Below are positions 45,357-56,800 of a stretch of DNA of 64,000 nucleotides, piece after piece. Below the pieces are notes generated by a model. It was not told the origin of the DNA. It saw nothing but the letters and a program-made list of their open reading frames with translations, and did not search any database. Numbering within the stretch: position 1 is the first letter of the stretch; every line of letters begins with the position of its first letter. The DNA is taken from positions 16,616,001 through 16,680,000 of the forward strand of contig JASFXZ010000016.1 in the NCBI GenBank assembly GCA_032209605.1, in the 5' to 3' direction. This DNA is from Mactromeris polynyma (Eukaryota > Mollusca > Bivalvia > Venerida > Mactridae). The position numbers were made by a program, and so were the translations under genes.

Positions 45357-47238
45357 CAGTAAAACCTCGATAATACGACCACCCTTGGGACCCTAGAAAA
45401 CTGGTCTTAATATTGAGGTGGTCTTATTATTGAGATGGTCTTATTATTGAGATGGTCTTATTATTGAGATGGTCTTATTATTGAGATGGTCATATTATTG
45501 AGATGGTCTTATTATTGAGATGGTCTTATTATTTAGATGGTCTTATTATTGAGATGGTCTTTTTATTGAGATGGTCTTATTATTGAGATGGTCTTTTTAT
45601 TGAGATGGTCTTATTATTTAGATGGTCTTATTATTGAGATGGTCTTTTTATTGAGATGGTCTTATTATTGAGATGGTCTTTTTATTGAGATGGTCTTTTT
45701 ATTGAGATGGTCTTATTATTGAGATGGTCTTGTTATTGAGATGGTCTTTTTATTGAGATGGTCTTTTTATTGAGATGGTCTTATTATTGAGATGGTCTTG
45801 TTATTGAGATGGTCTTATTATTGAGATGGTCTTTTTATTGAGATGGTCTTTTTATTGAGATGGTCTTTTTATTGAGATGGTCTTTTTATTGAGATGGTCT
45901 TATTATTGAGATGGTCTTTTTATTGAGATGGTCTTATTATTGAGATGGTCTTTTTATTGAGATGGTCTTATTATTGAGATGGTCTTTTTATTGAGATGGT
46001 CTTATTATTGAGATGGTCTTATTATTGAGATGGTCTTATTATTGAGATGGTCTTGTTATTGAGATGGTCTTGTTATTAATATGGTCTTTTTATTGCGATG
46101 GTCTTTTTATTGAGATGGTCTTATTATTGAGATGGTCTTGTTATTAATATGGTCTTTTTATTGAGATGGTCTTATTATTGAGATGGTCTTATTATTGAGA
46201 TGGTCTTATTATTGAGATGGTCTTGTTATTAATATGGTCTTGTTATTGAGATGGTCTTATTATTGAGATGGTCTTATTATTGAGATGGTCTTGTTATTAA
46301 TATGGTCTTTTTATTGCGATGGTCTTTTTATTGAGATGGTCTTATTATTGAGATGGTCTTGTTATTAATATGGTCTTTTTATTGAGATGGTCTTATTATT
46401 GAGATGGTCTTATTATTGAGATGGTCTTATTATTGAGATGGTCTTATTATTGAGATGGTCTTGTTATTAATATGGTCTTGTTATTGAGATGGTCTTATTA
46501 TTGAGATGGTCTTATTATTGAGATGGTCTTATTATTGAGATGGTCTTATTATTGAGATGGTCTTGTTATTAATATGGTCTTGTTATTGAGATGGTCTTAT
46601 TATTGAGATGGTCTTATTATTGAGATGGTCTTATTATTGAGATGGTCTTGTTATTAATATGGTCTTGTTATTAATATGGTCTTTTTATTGAGATGGTCTT
46701 AATATTGAGATGGTCTTTTTTATTGAGATGGTCTTTTTATTGAGATGGTCTTATTATTGAGATGGTCTTATTATTGAGATGGTCTTTTTTTTGAGATGGT
46801 CATATGATTGAGATGGTCGTATTATTGAGATGGTCTTTTTATTGAGATGGTCTTATTATTGAGATGGTCTTTTTATTGAGATGGTCATATTATTGAGATG
46901 GTCATATTATTGAGATGGTCTTTTTATTGAGATGGTCTTATTATTGAGATGGTCTTTTTATTGAGATGGTCATATTATTGAGATGGTCTTATTATTGAGA
47001 TGGTCATATTATTGAGATGGTCTTTTTATTGAGATGGTCATATTATTGAGATGGTCTTTTTATTGAGATGGTCATATTATTGAGATGGTCTTATTATTGA
47101 GATGGTCATATTATTGAGATGGTCTTTTTATTGAGATGGTCATATTATTGAGATGGTCATATTATTGAGATGGTCTTATTATTGAGATGGTCTTATTATT
47201 GAGATGGTCATATTGAGATGGTCTTAGTATTGAGGTAG
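45357..47238. repeat. Giant 17-bp minisatellite (about 108 copies) grown from a family A MITE
   Basis: It starts with an intact family A left end (CAGTAAAACCTCGATAATAC, GGGACCCTAGAAAACTGG). From about 45400 the unit GAGATGGTCTTATTATT repeats for about 1.84 kb with variants TTTTTATT, CATATTATT, GTTATT and TTAATATG. Variant order shows a higher-order period of 221 bp (13 units): the TGTTATTAATATGGTC...ATTGCGATGG block at 46071 recurs at 46292. The array ends at TATTGAGGTAGATTC; the right terminal repeat is lost. Confidence 0.95.
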
Positions 47239-47394
47239 ATTCATGTTTTGTCAGAGCTGATCAGCTATGAATGAACTACTGATTGTATATTCTCATCAAT
47301 ACACTCACTGTGTATGTGGAATATCCATCTGTTGTGTTGGAGGTTGTCCAGATATTCCAGGTATTGCTTCTGGTCTGATCTGCAGATTATCTGT

Positions 47395-47680
47395 ACAAAC
47401 TTCACAACATCAAGTATAGACTGGTTTCTGGAATAACGCTTCTATCTGATAAATATAGACTGGTTTCTGGAATAACGCTTCTATCGTGATAAGTATAGAC
47501 TGGTATCTGTACAAACTTCACAACATCAAGTATAGACTGGTTGCTGGAATAACGCTTCTATCATGATAAGTATAGACTGGTTTCTGGAATAACGCTTCTA
47601 TCATGATAAGTATAGACTGGTATCTGTACAAACTTCACAACATCAAGTATAGACTGGTTTCTGGAATAACCTTTCTGTCT
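47395..47680 (+). repeat. Compound repeat with ATAGACTGGTTTCTGGAATA
   Basis: Phrases CTTCACAACATCAAGTATAG, ACTGGTTTCTGGAATAACGC and TTCTATCATGATAAGTATAG alternate, five to six occurrences of the core, with a longer period of about 120 bp. Confidence 0.85.
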
Positions 47681-47817
47681 GTGTGATCAAAATGTTTTCA
47701 TTGCAATACTTGTATTCATAACCTTGCTCCTGAAGAAAAAATACATAGCAATAAAAACACATTAACTGTTTTAGGTTTGATAAACAAATATTTTGGCCTA
47801 AACGAAAAGTTAATCAA

Positions 47818-47945
47818 TCCGCGACAAGGTTACAAAAGTTGTTCTGTTGAAGAGAATTTTGTTTTGTGGTTAACGTAAGATTTGATTGGTTTACACAATG
47901 CTGATATGCAAATAGCAAAACCATGTTATTATGGCTGCCTGAAAA
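47818..47945 (-). repeat. Family F dispersed repeat, partial inverted copy
   Basis: TTCTGTTGAAGAGAATTTTG, GATTGGTTTACACAATGCTG and ATATGCAAATAGCAAAACC match the family F octamer half only. Confidence 0.7.
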
Positions 47946-47954
47946 AATTAATTT

Positions 47955-48360
47955 CAATCAAAGGGAGATCACTCTGTGTAAAACTGGCCTTTTCTATTAA
48001 AGGGAGATTACTCTGTGTAAAAACGAGGCCATTTCTCTTTCAAAGGGAGATCACTCTATTCAACTCTGAATGTCTGTGAAAGTAAGATAATTGTGTTTAA
48101 AACAGTGGCCATTTCTCTTTCAAAGAGATCACTCTGTATAAAAAGCTCTGGGTATCTCTCTTTCAAAGGGAGATTAATCTCTGTATAAAAAGCTCTTGGT
48201 ATCTCTCTTTCAAAGGGAGATCACTCTGTATAAAAAGCTCTGGGTTTCTCTCTTTTAAAGGGAGATCACTCTGTATAAAAAGCTCTGGGTATCTCTCTTT
48301 CAAAGGGAGATCACTCTGTATAAAAAGCTCTTGGTATCTCTTTCAAAGGGAGGTAATTTT
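47955..48360. repeat. ~45-bp repeat with AAAGGGAGAT, about 8 copies
   Basis: Units contain CTCTTTCAAAGGGAGATCAC then TCTGTATAAAAAGCTCTGGG. Earlier units (47955-48130) are more diverged, later ones (48140-48345) nearly identical, so expansion progressed toward the right. Confidence 0.9.
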
Positions 48361-50035
48361 ATTGAAAATGTTGTGCAACATATAAGACGTGTTTTGTTGC
48401 AAGTCTAGCACCAATGATTACAGGTGATGGTGTGATAAATCTCATGCTTTTCATGCTGTTGTTTCTGAATGTTGTTTCTGAGTGTTGTTTCTTGCTAAAT
48501 GCAGTACATAGGATGGATGATGGTGGATAAAATGTTCTCTATAAAATAAATATAGTGTGAGAAAAAATAATTCATGGAAAATTATTAAATAAATCATTTA
48601 TCAGTTATTACTTGATGTGGAGATTGGAATTACTTAATTAATAACAAAATATTAATTGATGATATTGTTTCATAAAGGTGTCTTTTATTAATGCAAATAT
48701 AAGCTAAGATCTTGATTTAGTGTGGATCTATACTGTTAAATTTGACATGCATAAGAAAGATACATTGGGACCGGATATTTATTTAGGATAAAGTTTTTGG
48801 ATAGAAGGTTTTCGAATAAAGTAGGTCGGACTGTACTTGATAACGAGGTCCAACTGTATTTTACATTGTTTGGTTACGTTATTGTATTATAAAGTTGGGG
48901 AAGACATTTTTATGGATATTATGATATGATGCCTCTTTACACACAAATGTTAGTCTTTTATTATGTAATTATGATACACTTAAAGACAGATGTGCCAATT
49001 AAGTTCTAGTAATCATGCTGAGAATGAATAGAAAGCTTAATTTTATTACAAATTAAACAGTTAAAATATCATTAAAATTAAACATTTCTATCTTATTTCA
49101 AGCTAAACAATATCAGATTAAAATTTCAAAGTTCAGTACGGCTGTTAGTGAGTTGTTCTGCGTTGAATTGAGCGCATTAGATAATTGGTTGTTTCAAATA
49201 ATTTACAATTAACCCATATTCTCCGATGAGTTTCTTGTACGATCATGAATGTATTGGTTCCTACTATCATAAACATTTCGATATAGATCTGTCTCGTACT
49301 CCGGGGCCTTATTCGATTGCAACTCTGACTTAGACTTTTATATGTTTAATGTTCATTTTACTAATACTTTGTTATTACAGAATATATTTTGATAAGAAAT
49401 GGGAATTATTAACAGTGGGTATCAACAATTATTCAATTATTCAATCGATAAGATTTATTTAAAGAAAACAAAATGCTGGTAAAATATCGTTCTTGCAAAT
49501 TTAAAATCTAAGTCTGAATTTCAGTATTAAAACATTTGTAAATAAGGCGTCTGTTATTCAAGATTTCATATTTTGAGTCATAGAAAGCATAACTTTTCAA
49601 AGAAACTGCTATCTTAAGTTTGAGAAGATTTTCTGAAAAATGGGTATCAGATCGCTTAAGTGTCCCTGCGGCTGTCACTGCTAAGTGGGTGGGGTAGATC
49701 GGGGAGAGTGTTAGTTTTTCTCTAAGCGTAAAAAAAATTCCATTCATTTTGATCGAGATAATTTCCATGTTGAATTCAAGTGCTTAGATATTACGTACAC
49801 GTATTGCATTTAGTGAAGATTTACTAGACTACGGAGATAACGTGGATTTTCGAAATGGAGTTTCCTGGAATTTAGAATCTGATAAATTTATGGAAAAATC
49901 TGCAGGTACTGCTTGTAACATGTTCTCAATCTGATAAATACCTGGCTCTTACCTTCTTGATGATGTTATATTTTTCGGGTAAAATATTGATAAGGTGAAA
50001 ATGTGGAAAATGTTGATGATTATCTATGGGAACTA
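48361..50035. other. No gene; family B fragment at 48740-48833
   Basis: GATACATTGGGACCGGATAT and GTAGGTCGGACTGTA are the inverted half of a family B copy. An 86-codon minus frame at 49508-49768 has no recognisable domain. The remainder is AT-rich. Confidence 0.5.
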
Positions 50036-50536
50036 GGCCATCCACACAAAAAATGTTTGTTTCTTTTTACTGTATCTTCTATGTTTTTGGTGCATAGGTA
50101 TTTTGATCGTATAAGATTATGTAATCTTTTGTGGATTTTAGGCACAAAAAGCCCTGCTTTAAAACAAATTTGGTGGAGTACCACAAACTAAATTGGTAGG
50201 AGTACCACAAACAAATTTGGTGGAGTACCACAAACAAATTTGGTGGAGTACCACAAACTAAATTGGTAGGAGAACCACAAACTTAATTGGTAGGAGTACC
50301 ACACACAAATTTGGTGGAGTACCACAAACAAAATAGGTAGGAGTACCACAAACAATATGGGTGGATTACCACAAACAAAGTGGGTTTAGTACCACAAACA
50401 AAGTGGGTGGGGAACCAAATACAAAGTGGGTGGGGAACCAGAAACAAAGTGGGTGGGGAACAACAAACAAAATGGGTGGGGTACCATAAAAGAAATGGAT
50501 GGGTAACCACAAATAAACATTTTTTTATGGATGGCC
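50036..50536. mobile_element. Family G MITE with internal array
   Basis: GGCCATCCACACAAAAAATG at the left and CATTTTTTTATGGATGGCC at the right, flanked by CTA and TTA. At 501 bp it shares only its ends with the 1.4-kb element. It lies 325 bp before the acceptor of the large exon. Confidence 0.7.
50165..50512. repeat. ~20-24-bp repeat inside the family G MITE
   Basis: TTGGTGGAGTACCACAAACAA and variants (TTGGTAGGAGTACCACAAAC, GTGGGTGGGGAACCA) recur about 15 times. Three sub-types follow one another from left to right. Confidence 0.9.
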
Positions 50537-50842
50537 TTAGTGATAGATTTTGTATCTATACATTGATGATGCGATTTTGGGAAGATTTTAGAACTGCACT
50601 CTTACATTTTGATTGAAATGCGCAGGTGCACAGGTTTCGTAGTTTAAATATAATGTATTTGAATGTACAGTACTCTTCAATTGTTACATAAATTCTTATG
50701 TTGAATGAAAACTGTTTCATCAATATTTTTCCATTACAGGTTGTGTTATATTTAGAACTTTAGTTGATGTTATTTCTTTAATATCTAAACACAATTACGC
50801 TCCATTGTGATAAACCATTGTCTATCTTTATTAAAATATATG

Positions 50843-50860
50843 TTTTCTGTATATTTTCAG
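50843..50860 (+). other. Splice acceptor of the large exon
   Basis: TTTTCTGTATATTTTCAG is a pyrimidine-rich tract ending in AG at 50860, and the reading frame continues in phase 0 from AGT GCA GAC. The open frame before it has no ATG in good context and reads intron-like residues, so coding starts at 50861. Confidence 0.75.
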
Positions 50861-53800
50861 AGTGCAGACGAGAAGTTACGAAGTTTGGCCTACAAGGGGC
50901 ATCACTCTAGTAAATCGAACACTAACACATATTGTGGGGCTCAGAATGGGGACGTAGATGATTTGAAAACTACTGCTGTGACCCCTGCTAGATCAGAAGC
51001 CCCTGATGTACCCCCTCCACCGATACCATCTGCTTCGACCAGTCATAGTCTGCAGAGTCTGTCACATGACTTTCAATCCAATTCGGATTTAACCAACCGG
51101 AGTCGAAGCAGTTTGGTAGCAGAAGAAGCCGACTTAGAAATTCCTCCACCAATTTATCCGAAATCTCGAATAGCCCAAATGGCTGAGAGACGTCTGCAAC
51201 GAAATAATCGGAAAAGTGGATTAACTGATGAAAATGTGTTGAAAAAACGTTCTCGAAGTGAAGGACCTCACGGACGTAGAAAAATTAGAAATTCTATGCA
51301 CGAGACTACGAAAACAAACCAAGTAAAACCGGCCACCAATGGTAGACATTCTATGTACACGGGACATGTAACGGATGAAGACGAAGTGAGAGTGTTGCAT
51401 TCTGGGAGTGAGTCACCTGATTCAGATATGGCGGATCAACAGTGGACTAAAAATCCACTCATGATACGAAAATCGCGTAAAAGTGATCGGACATCGAAAA
51501 CGGACAAAAGACGATCAGTTCAAAATGTTGATAAAACGGAAAGTGTTGAACAACAAGGACCAAGTTCATACCAATCATCTCAGAACAGGGATTTATTCAT
51601 ATTCCCAAGAAAATCTGACGGTTCATTTAGTGGTGTCCAAAAGTCGAAGTTTCAAAGAATGGAGGAGAATCGTAATAAGCGAATAGAGATAGCCGTGACA
51701 AGTGACGAAGAATGTTCGCCACAGTTGCGTATCTCACGGTTACGGCAACGAGCTATGATGAGCACTAACCTTGGAAATAATGCGAGTTACGATGGCGGGA
51801 TTAATATAGTGCCAGTGAGGCATGATGGTTCTGTAAACGCATCACAAGAATTCATTAACGGCACTGATCGAAGTAGATTGTCGCAATATGATGAGAATAG
51901 ACTTAGTAAATACGATGAAAATTTTAACGTCGACCAAGTGAACGGAAATAGTTTCAAACCACAAAGTGGGAGACATCCAAAGTTACCGAACGTGCTACCG
52001 GAATTTCTGCCGGAAAATAGACACTCGGTGAATGTAAATCGTCAGAGTGGTAACCATGGTGCATTTGATCATGTGACTAAGAGTGTAGCCAATCAGGTTC
52101 AGAATATTCCCGTACAACAAAGGATGTCAAGACCTGAACCGGAGGTTTCGAGTAGACAAAGGCATAGCCAAGGTCGTGTAAAATTATCAAGTGAATCTCC
52201 AAAATTGCGGAATTTTAATGAAGTAAAAGCAAGTCAGCCGACGCAACTGAAGAAAGCGGACCAGAAAATCGAACTTGTTCCTCGGTCGCCGAATAGTTCC
52301 AGTGATTCATTGGATGATTTAATTGAGTCGAATATTCAGTATCTTGAAAGTGAAATTGAAAGTGGAAAATTAAAACGTCAGTCCGGAAGTTTTTCAAACT
52401 ATTCCTCGGAGAATGTTATACAAAGACAAGTAATAAGAGAACCGTTACGACCAAATGCACAAAGTTCTCAGGTCAGTGATGAGTTTAGATCTAAAATTCA
52501 TGACCCAAGAACATATGTATCAAATAAACTTATGTCTACTGTGAGTAAAGTGGAACCAAGATTTGTTCAGAAATCTACAGTGTACACTCGGCCAGCCACT
52601 AGTTGTTCGAAATCAGTGTCACAGTCGCAGCCACAATCTAGGTCAGATCGTCGGAATGTTCCAAATTCCGGGTCCGCCACTTATAGTCCATACATGCAAC
52701 GAAAACAATTCGAGACAAATCTTGACATATCTAAGTCTGATTCTCATTTGAATGAGAGTGAAACACAGTTTACTCCTTCGCCGCATTCATTTCAGGTATC
52801 CAAGGGTTACGCGCCGTATCCAGTGTTAAATAAACAGACGGGGAATGTTATATATGTGCAACCGAATGCCAATATTGAAGAACAAATTCAACTGTCTGAA
52901 AATGGATATGTTCAGCCGGTGGATACAGGAATGTTCTCTGATGTCGAATACAATATTGAAGTGTCGGAACGAATCAAGAAATGGGAGAAAAAGCTAACTC
53001 CTAGTGAGATGGAAGAAAGAAGAAAAGTATTGAACACTATTAAGGAGTATGAATCATTTAGTGATAGTAATTCTAAGGATACTATACCAGACACTCCTGT
53101 TGATGTGCGTAGAGAACTGTGGCAGTTAGTTAGTCCTACTGACAATTCGGGTGTAGGCCGACTTTCTGTAAACTTGACAAAATCGACGACATCAATATCA
53201 GACTCAAACATTCAGGATCCATCAAGTTCTTATTTCGAACCTAAAGTTGTTTCATCGGAAACAAATCTTCACCGTGTCTTTCGTGTGGTCAGTGAGCCCA
53301 AAAGTAAGGGTACTCAATCTGTTGATAGAACAATGCATTATGATCATCCCATTGAACAAGTGTCTGTGTCAAGCAGACGTAAGGTGCCAAGTGAAAATGC
53401 TGGGCACACTCAAAGTATGAGTAATGTTACTTTAAGTGAATCTGAAATAGGTTCAAACATGCAACAGTCTTGGCCACCTATGGTCATTGACTCCGATAGT
53501 GGAATTAGAAAATCTTGGAGAATGTCAAGATATGAAGATGAAATAAATGAACTTAAAGAACTGGTATGTGATAACTTTAATGACATCAGAAAAAGGTTTG
53601 ATTCAGATATGAGTGAAACGGATACTAAACGAGCATCTTCACCAGTTTCAAGAGCGCCACCTAGTGTTCAACCTTCAACTACTTCAGGAACCGCCAAATT
53701 GACCTTGAATATTCAGCCGGTAACACCTACCATTCAAAGGTCGCCTATTACAATCAGACGCAAACTATCTGATCAAACACCACCAGCATCTCCTGCAGTG

Positions 53801-56800
53801 ACAGTGACACCAAAAGCTGATAGAAAGGTACCGGTCTATAGAAACGTTCCTGTTGAAACAAAATCTGTTGTGACCAGTCCACCTACTGTGCCTAAGCAGA
53901 CTACAGTGTCAGAACTTAAACCCCATCTGATGTCGGACCCTAAAATGGCCCCTGAACTTTGGTCTCCGAATATGGAGAGTAGACAAGGCCTTGTAAGTAT
54001 TGAAAGAGTGAAAGCAAGAACGCTGCAGACGATACCTTTTTCGGAAGATCCAGTTTGGAAGGATCTAGAAGGTTTAGCTACTTTTGAAAAAGCAGAAGGT
54101 GGTAATGTTGCAAAGGAAGTGAATTTTGATGAAATTGATGAACTGTTAAAACTGGCAACAGGTGGAATGGATAATTTGAAGTCGAAACCAAATTCTAGTT
54201 TTGAACAACAAATGCATAGACTTACAAACTCTGATAATTTCATGTCACAAAGTTCACATGCAAACAATGTTATGTCTCAAAGTTATTCAACATCTATGGC
54301 CCAGTTGCAAGCACCGAAAGAAAAGCAAAGAGCTCTATCAGATTCAAACTACCCACCAAGTCAAAATCAGTCAGAGCCGTCTGGTAAATATACCTTTACC
54401 CCTCCAACAATTCAGCCCTTGAAATTAAACTCGCAGCCAAAGAAAAAGTCAAGCACTAGTGCTCTTGATGAAGTGTTGGAAGACATCCGTGCCTCTCTAC
54501 AAAAGAAACCATTAAGTCCAAAACTGATGAAAAACTTTGACACATCTGAAGATAATTCTTCAACTAATCTTTCACTTCAGTCACCTTTGACGAAATCTTC
54601 TAAAGCGTTTGTGTTTCCAAGGGAACAAAAGAGAGTTGTAAAAGGACCAGTTTCAAATAGTGTTGAAATAGAGAAATCAGCAGCAGCGACACCGGGCTAC
54701 GATAACACGCAGACGTCATGGAAACCGACTCAGTCCGTAATACCTCCGCAACTTGCAAACGTGCCCTACATTGATCCTGAATTCACACAATTTCCGTACA
54801 TCATTAACGGAAACTATCACCTTGACCCCAAATTGTTGTCGGAGAAATTAAAAAGCACCGGATTGGCTAACGAGTCTTCCGATGAACATTCTATTAACCA
54901 GAAAAAAGCTTTTACGGAACAAGCGCTCAATAGTATTCTTAGCAGTAATGTTGGAAATCAGACAAACCATGGCAGAGGTCGTAGCCATTCAAAACCGAAT
55001 GTTCATGAATTAGATCAATCAGTTGATGATCTGAGATCGCTCGCACAGGAAGTTGAGTTTAAACTCAGTCAGATAAAGTCCCGCATTGTTTCCGCTGACG
55101 AAGAACGCTTGGACAGTATTTTGTTGGCTTTACGTAAATTTGCTCCAATTACTGAACAGACATATTTTAATGTGAAATTTACCCCAAATTATGAATCGGG
55201 AAAAGTACGGAAAAATAAACTAGAAGAAGCATTAGGTGAACTTGAGAAAATGTATGAAAGTATTGATTTAGATGACAAATCTTTGATGGATCGTGCTTCA
55301 AGACGTGAGGAAACTATCGGCTATGAGGCCAAATTACAAAGAAAAAATAGTGCAAAAAGTACAGCAAGTATTCAACTAGCTCCTAATACTAATGTAAAAC
55401 CTGCTGGGGCTCCAAAAGACACTAGAATTCTACGTAAATCTCACATTGATGAAATTGAGAGACAAACTCAAAATGAATTTGAAGACATTACAAAATCATT
55501 TCAAGTGCTTTTAGATGAAGTCACTAAACAATGCAGAAATGTTGCTAGAGGGTCTTCAAAGTACTCATCGTCTGATCCAAATGTTTGTTTGTCAAGTACA
55601 GGTGCTCCTCAATATTCGAGTCAGCGTCCACCCGACGAGATTCGGCAAGAGCCTCCAAGACATCAGTTAAAACTCGAGAGTTCTTCACAACGAGCTGTAC
55701 AAGATAGTTATAATATCGCAATAAAGGAACTTGAATCTGTTGCCATGGGTGCAGTTGGACAACCAGAGAACAAACCAGTGCAAAGTGTAATGTATTTGAA
55801 TTTAGACCAATCAAAATCAGCCAATCAGAAAAAGAATCAATTTCAACAGAGTAGTAATTTAGTTTCTCCAACTAGAAATCTTGACATCCAACTCCAGTCA
55901 CGAACATTGCTAGACAATAAGAATGTTAAAACCACTGTTGCAAACCCTGCTTCATCTTCTCAATTTGTTTCCATGGCAACCGAATTTAATAAACCTCTAC
56001 TAGCTGCTTCTATAATCAGAGATACATCAAGTAGTGATAATCAAGAAGAGTTGCATAAAACGTCCGCTTCCTTGAAAGTTGAATTGAACAATGTTGCTAA
56101 GCAACCAAGTAAAGGTGGAGGTCGATTTAGAAAACGTGGAAATGCCGAGCATAGAAAGTCGATGCCTGCTATTACTAGGAGTGTAGAAACACAAACAGTG
56201 GAAACACAAACTGAACCGCCACCTTCTGTGTCTGAAATGAAAGAAAAATTCGAACAGTTTAGAAAAGCATCCTTGCAAGATATGCTGAGTGACAGCTCTC
56301 CGGATTTGAAATACGATCGACGAACGGCACGGAAAATGTCGACTGGTCGGCTGATAGATGTCAGTTCTAGTGAAGACGAACTTGGGAGGGGATCTAGACT
56401 TAGACATTCTCTTAGTGCTCCAGATCTTGTGGCTTTACTTATTGATTTTGACAGAAAGGAGAAAATGGAACCCAAAGTTGATAAAATGGCATCAAAGGCG
56501 GCACCAAAGAGTGGAACGCCAAAATCAGTGAAACAAAGGCATGATAAAGCTAGATTTCGTTCATTGAAAGTTGAGACAAACCTTAAACAGGTTGATATGA
56601 CAACTTCCATGACATCAGATGATGGTATTGACACACCAAAAAGTAAACCACCGGTATATCCTGTGTGGAAGTATCCGGGACAGTCTGAAAGTCCGTCGGC
56701 GAAGAAAGCAGAAACTAAGAAAACACCTTTTGTGCTAGATCGTGATTTTACTAAGACTGCATCTGATACAGAGCAAGAAAGATCAGGTTTAAGTGAGGGA

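Larger units (their letters stand above)
20488..50860 (+). other. Predicted 30.4-kb phase-0 intron
   Basis: GTAAGT donor at 20488 and TTTTCTGTATATTTTCAG acceptor ending at 50860. The interval contains only MITEs, SINEs, minisatellites and decayed coding remnants in my reading. Additional small exons cannot be excluded. Confidence 0.45.

Noticed and set aside
50807..50860. Upstream extension of the large frame as the true start
   Set aside because: It opens at GTG, not ATG, and runs through a pyrimidine tract ending in AG; this is intron, with coding starting at 50861.
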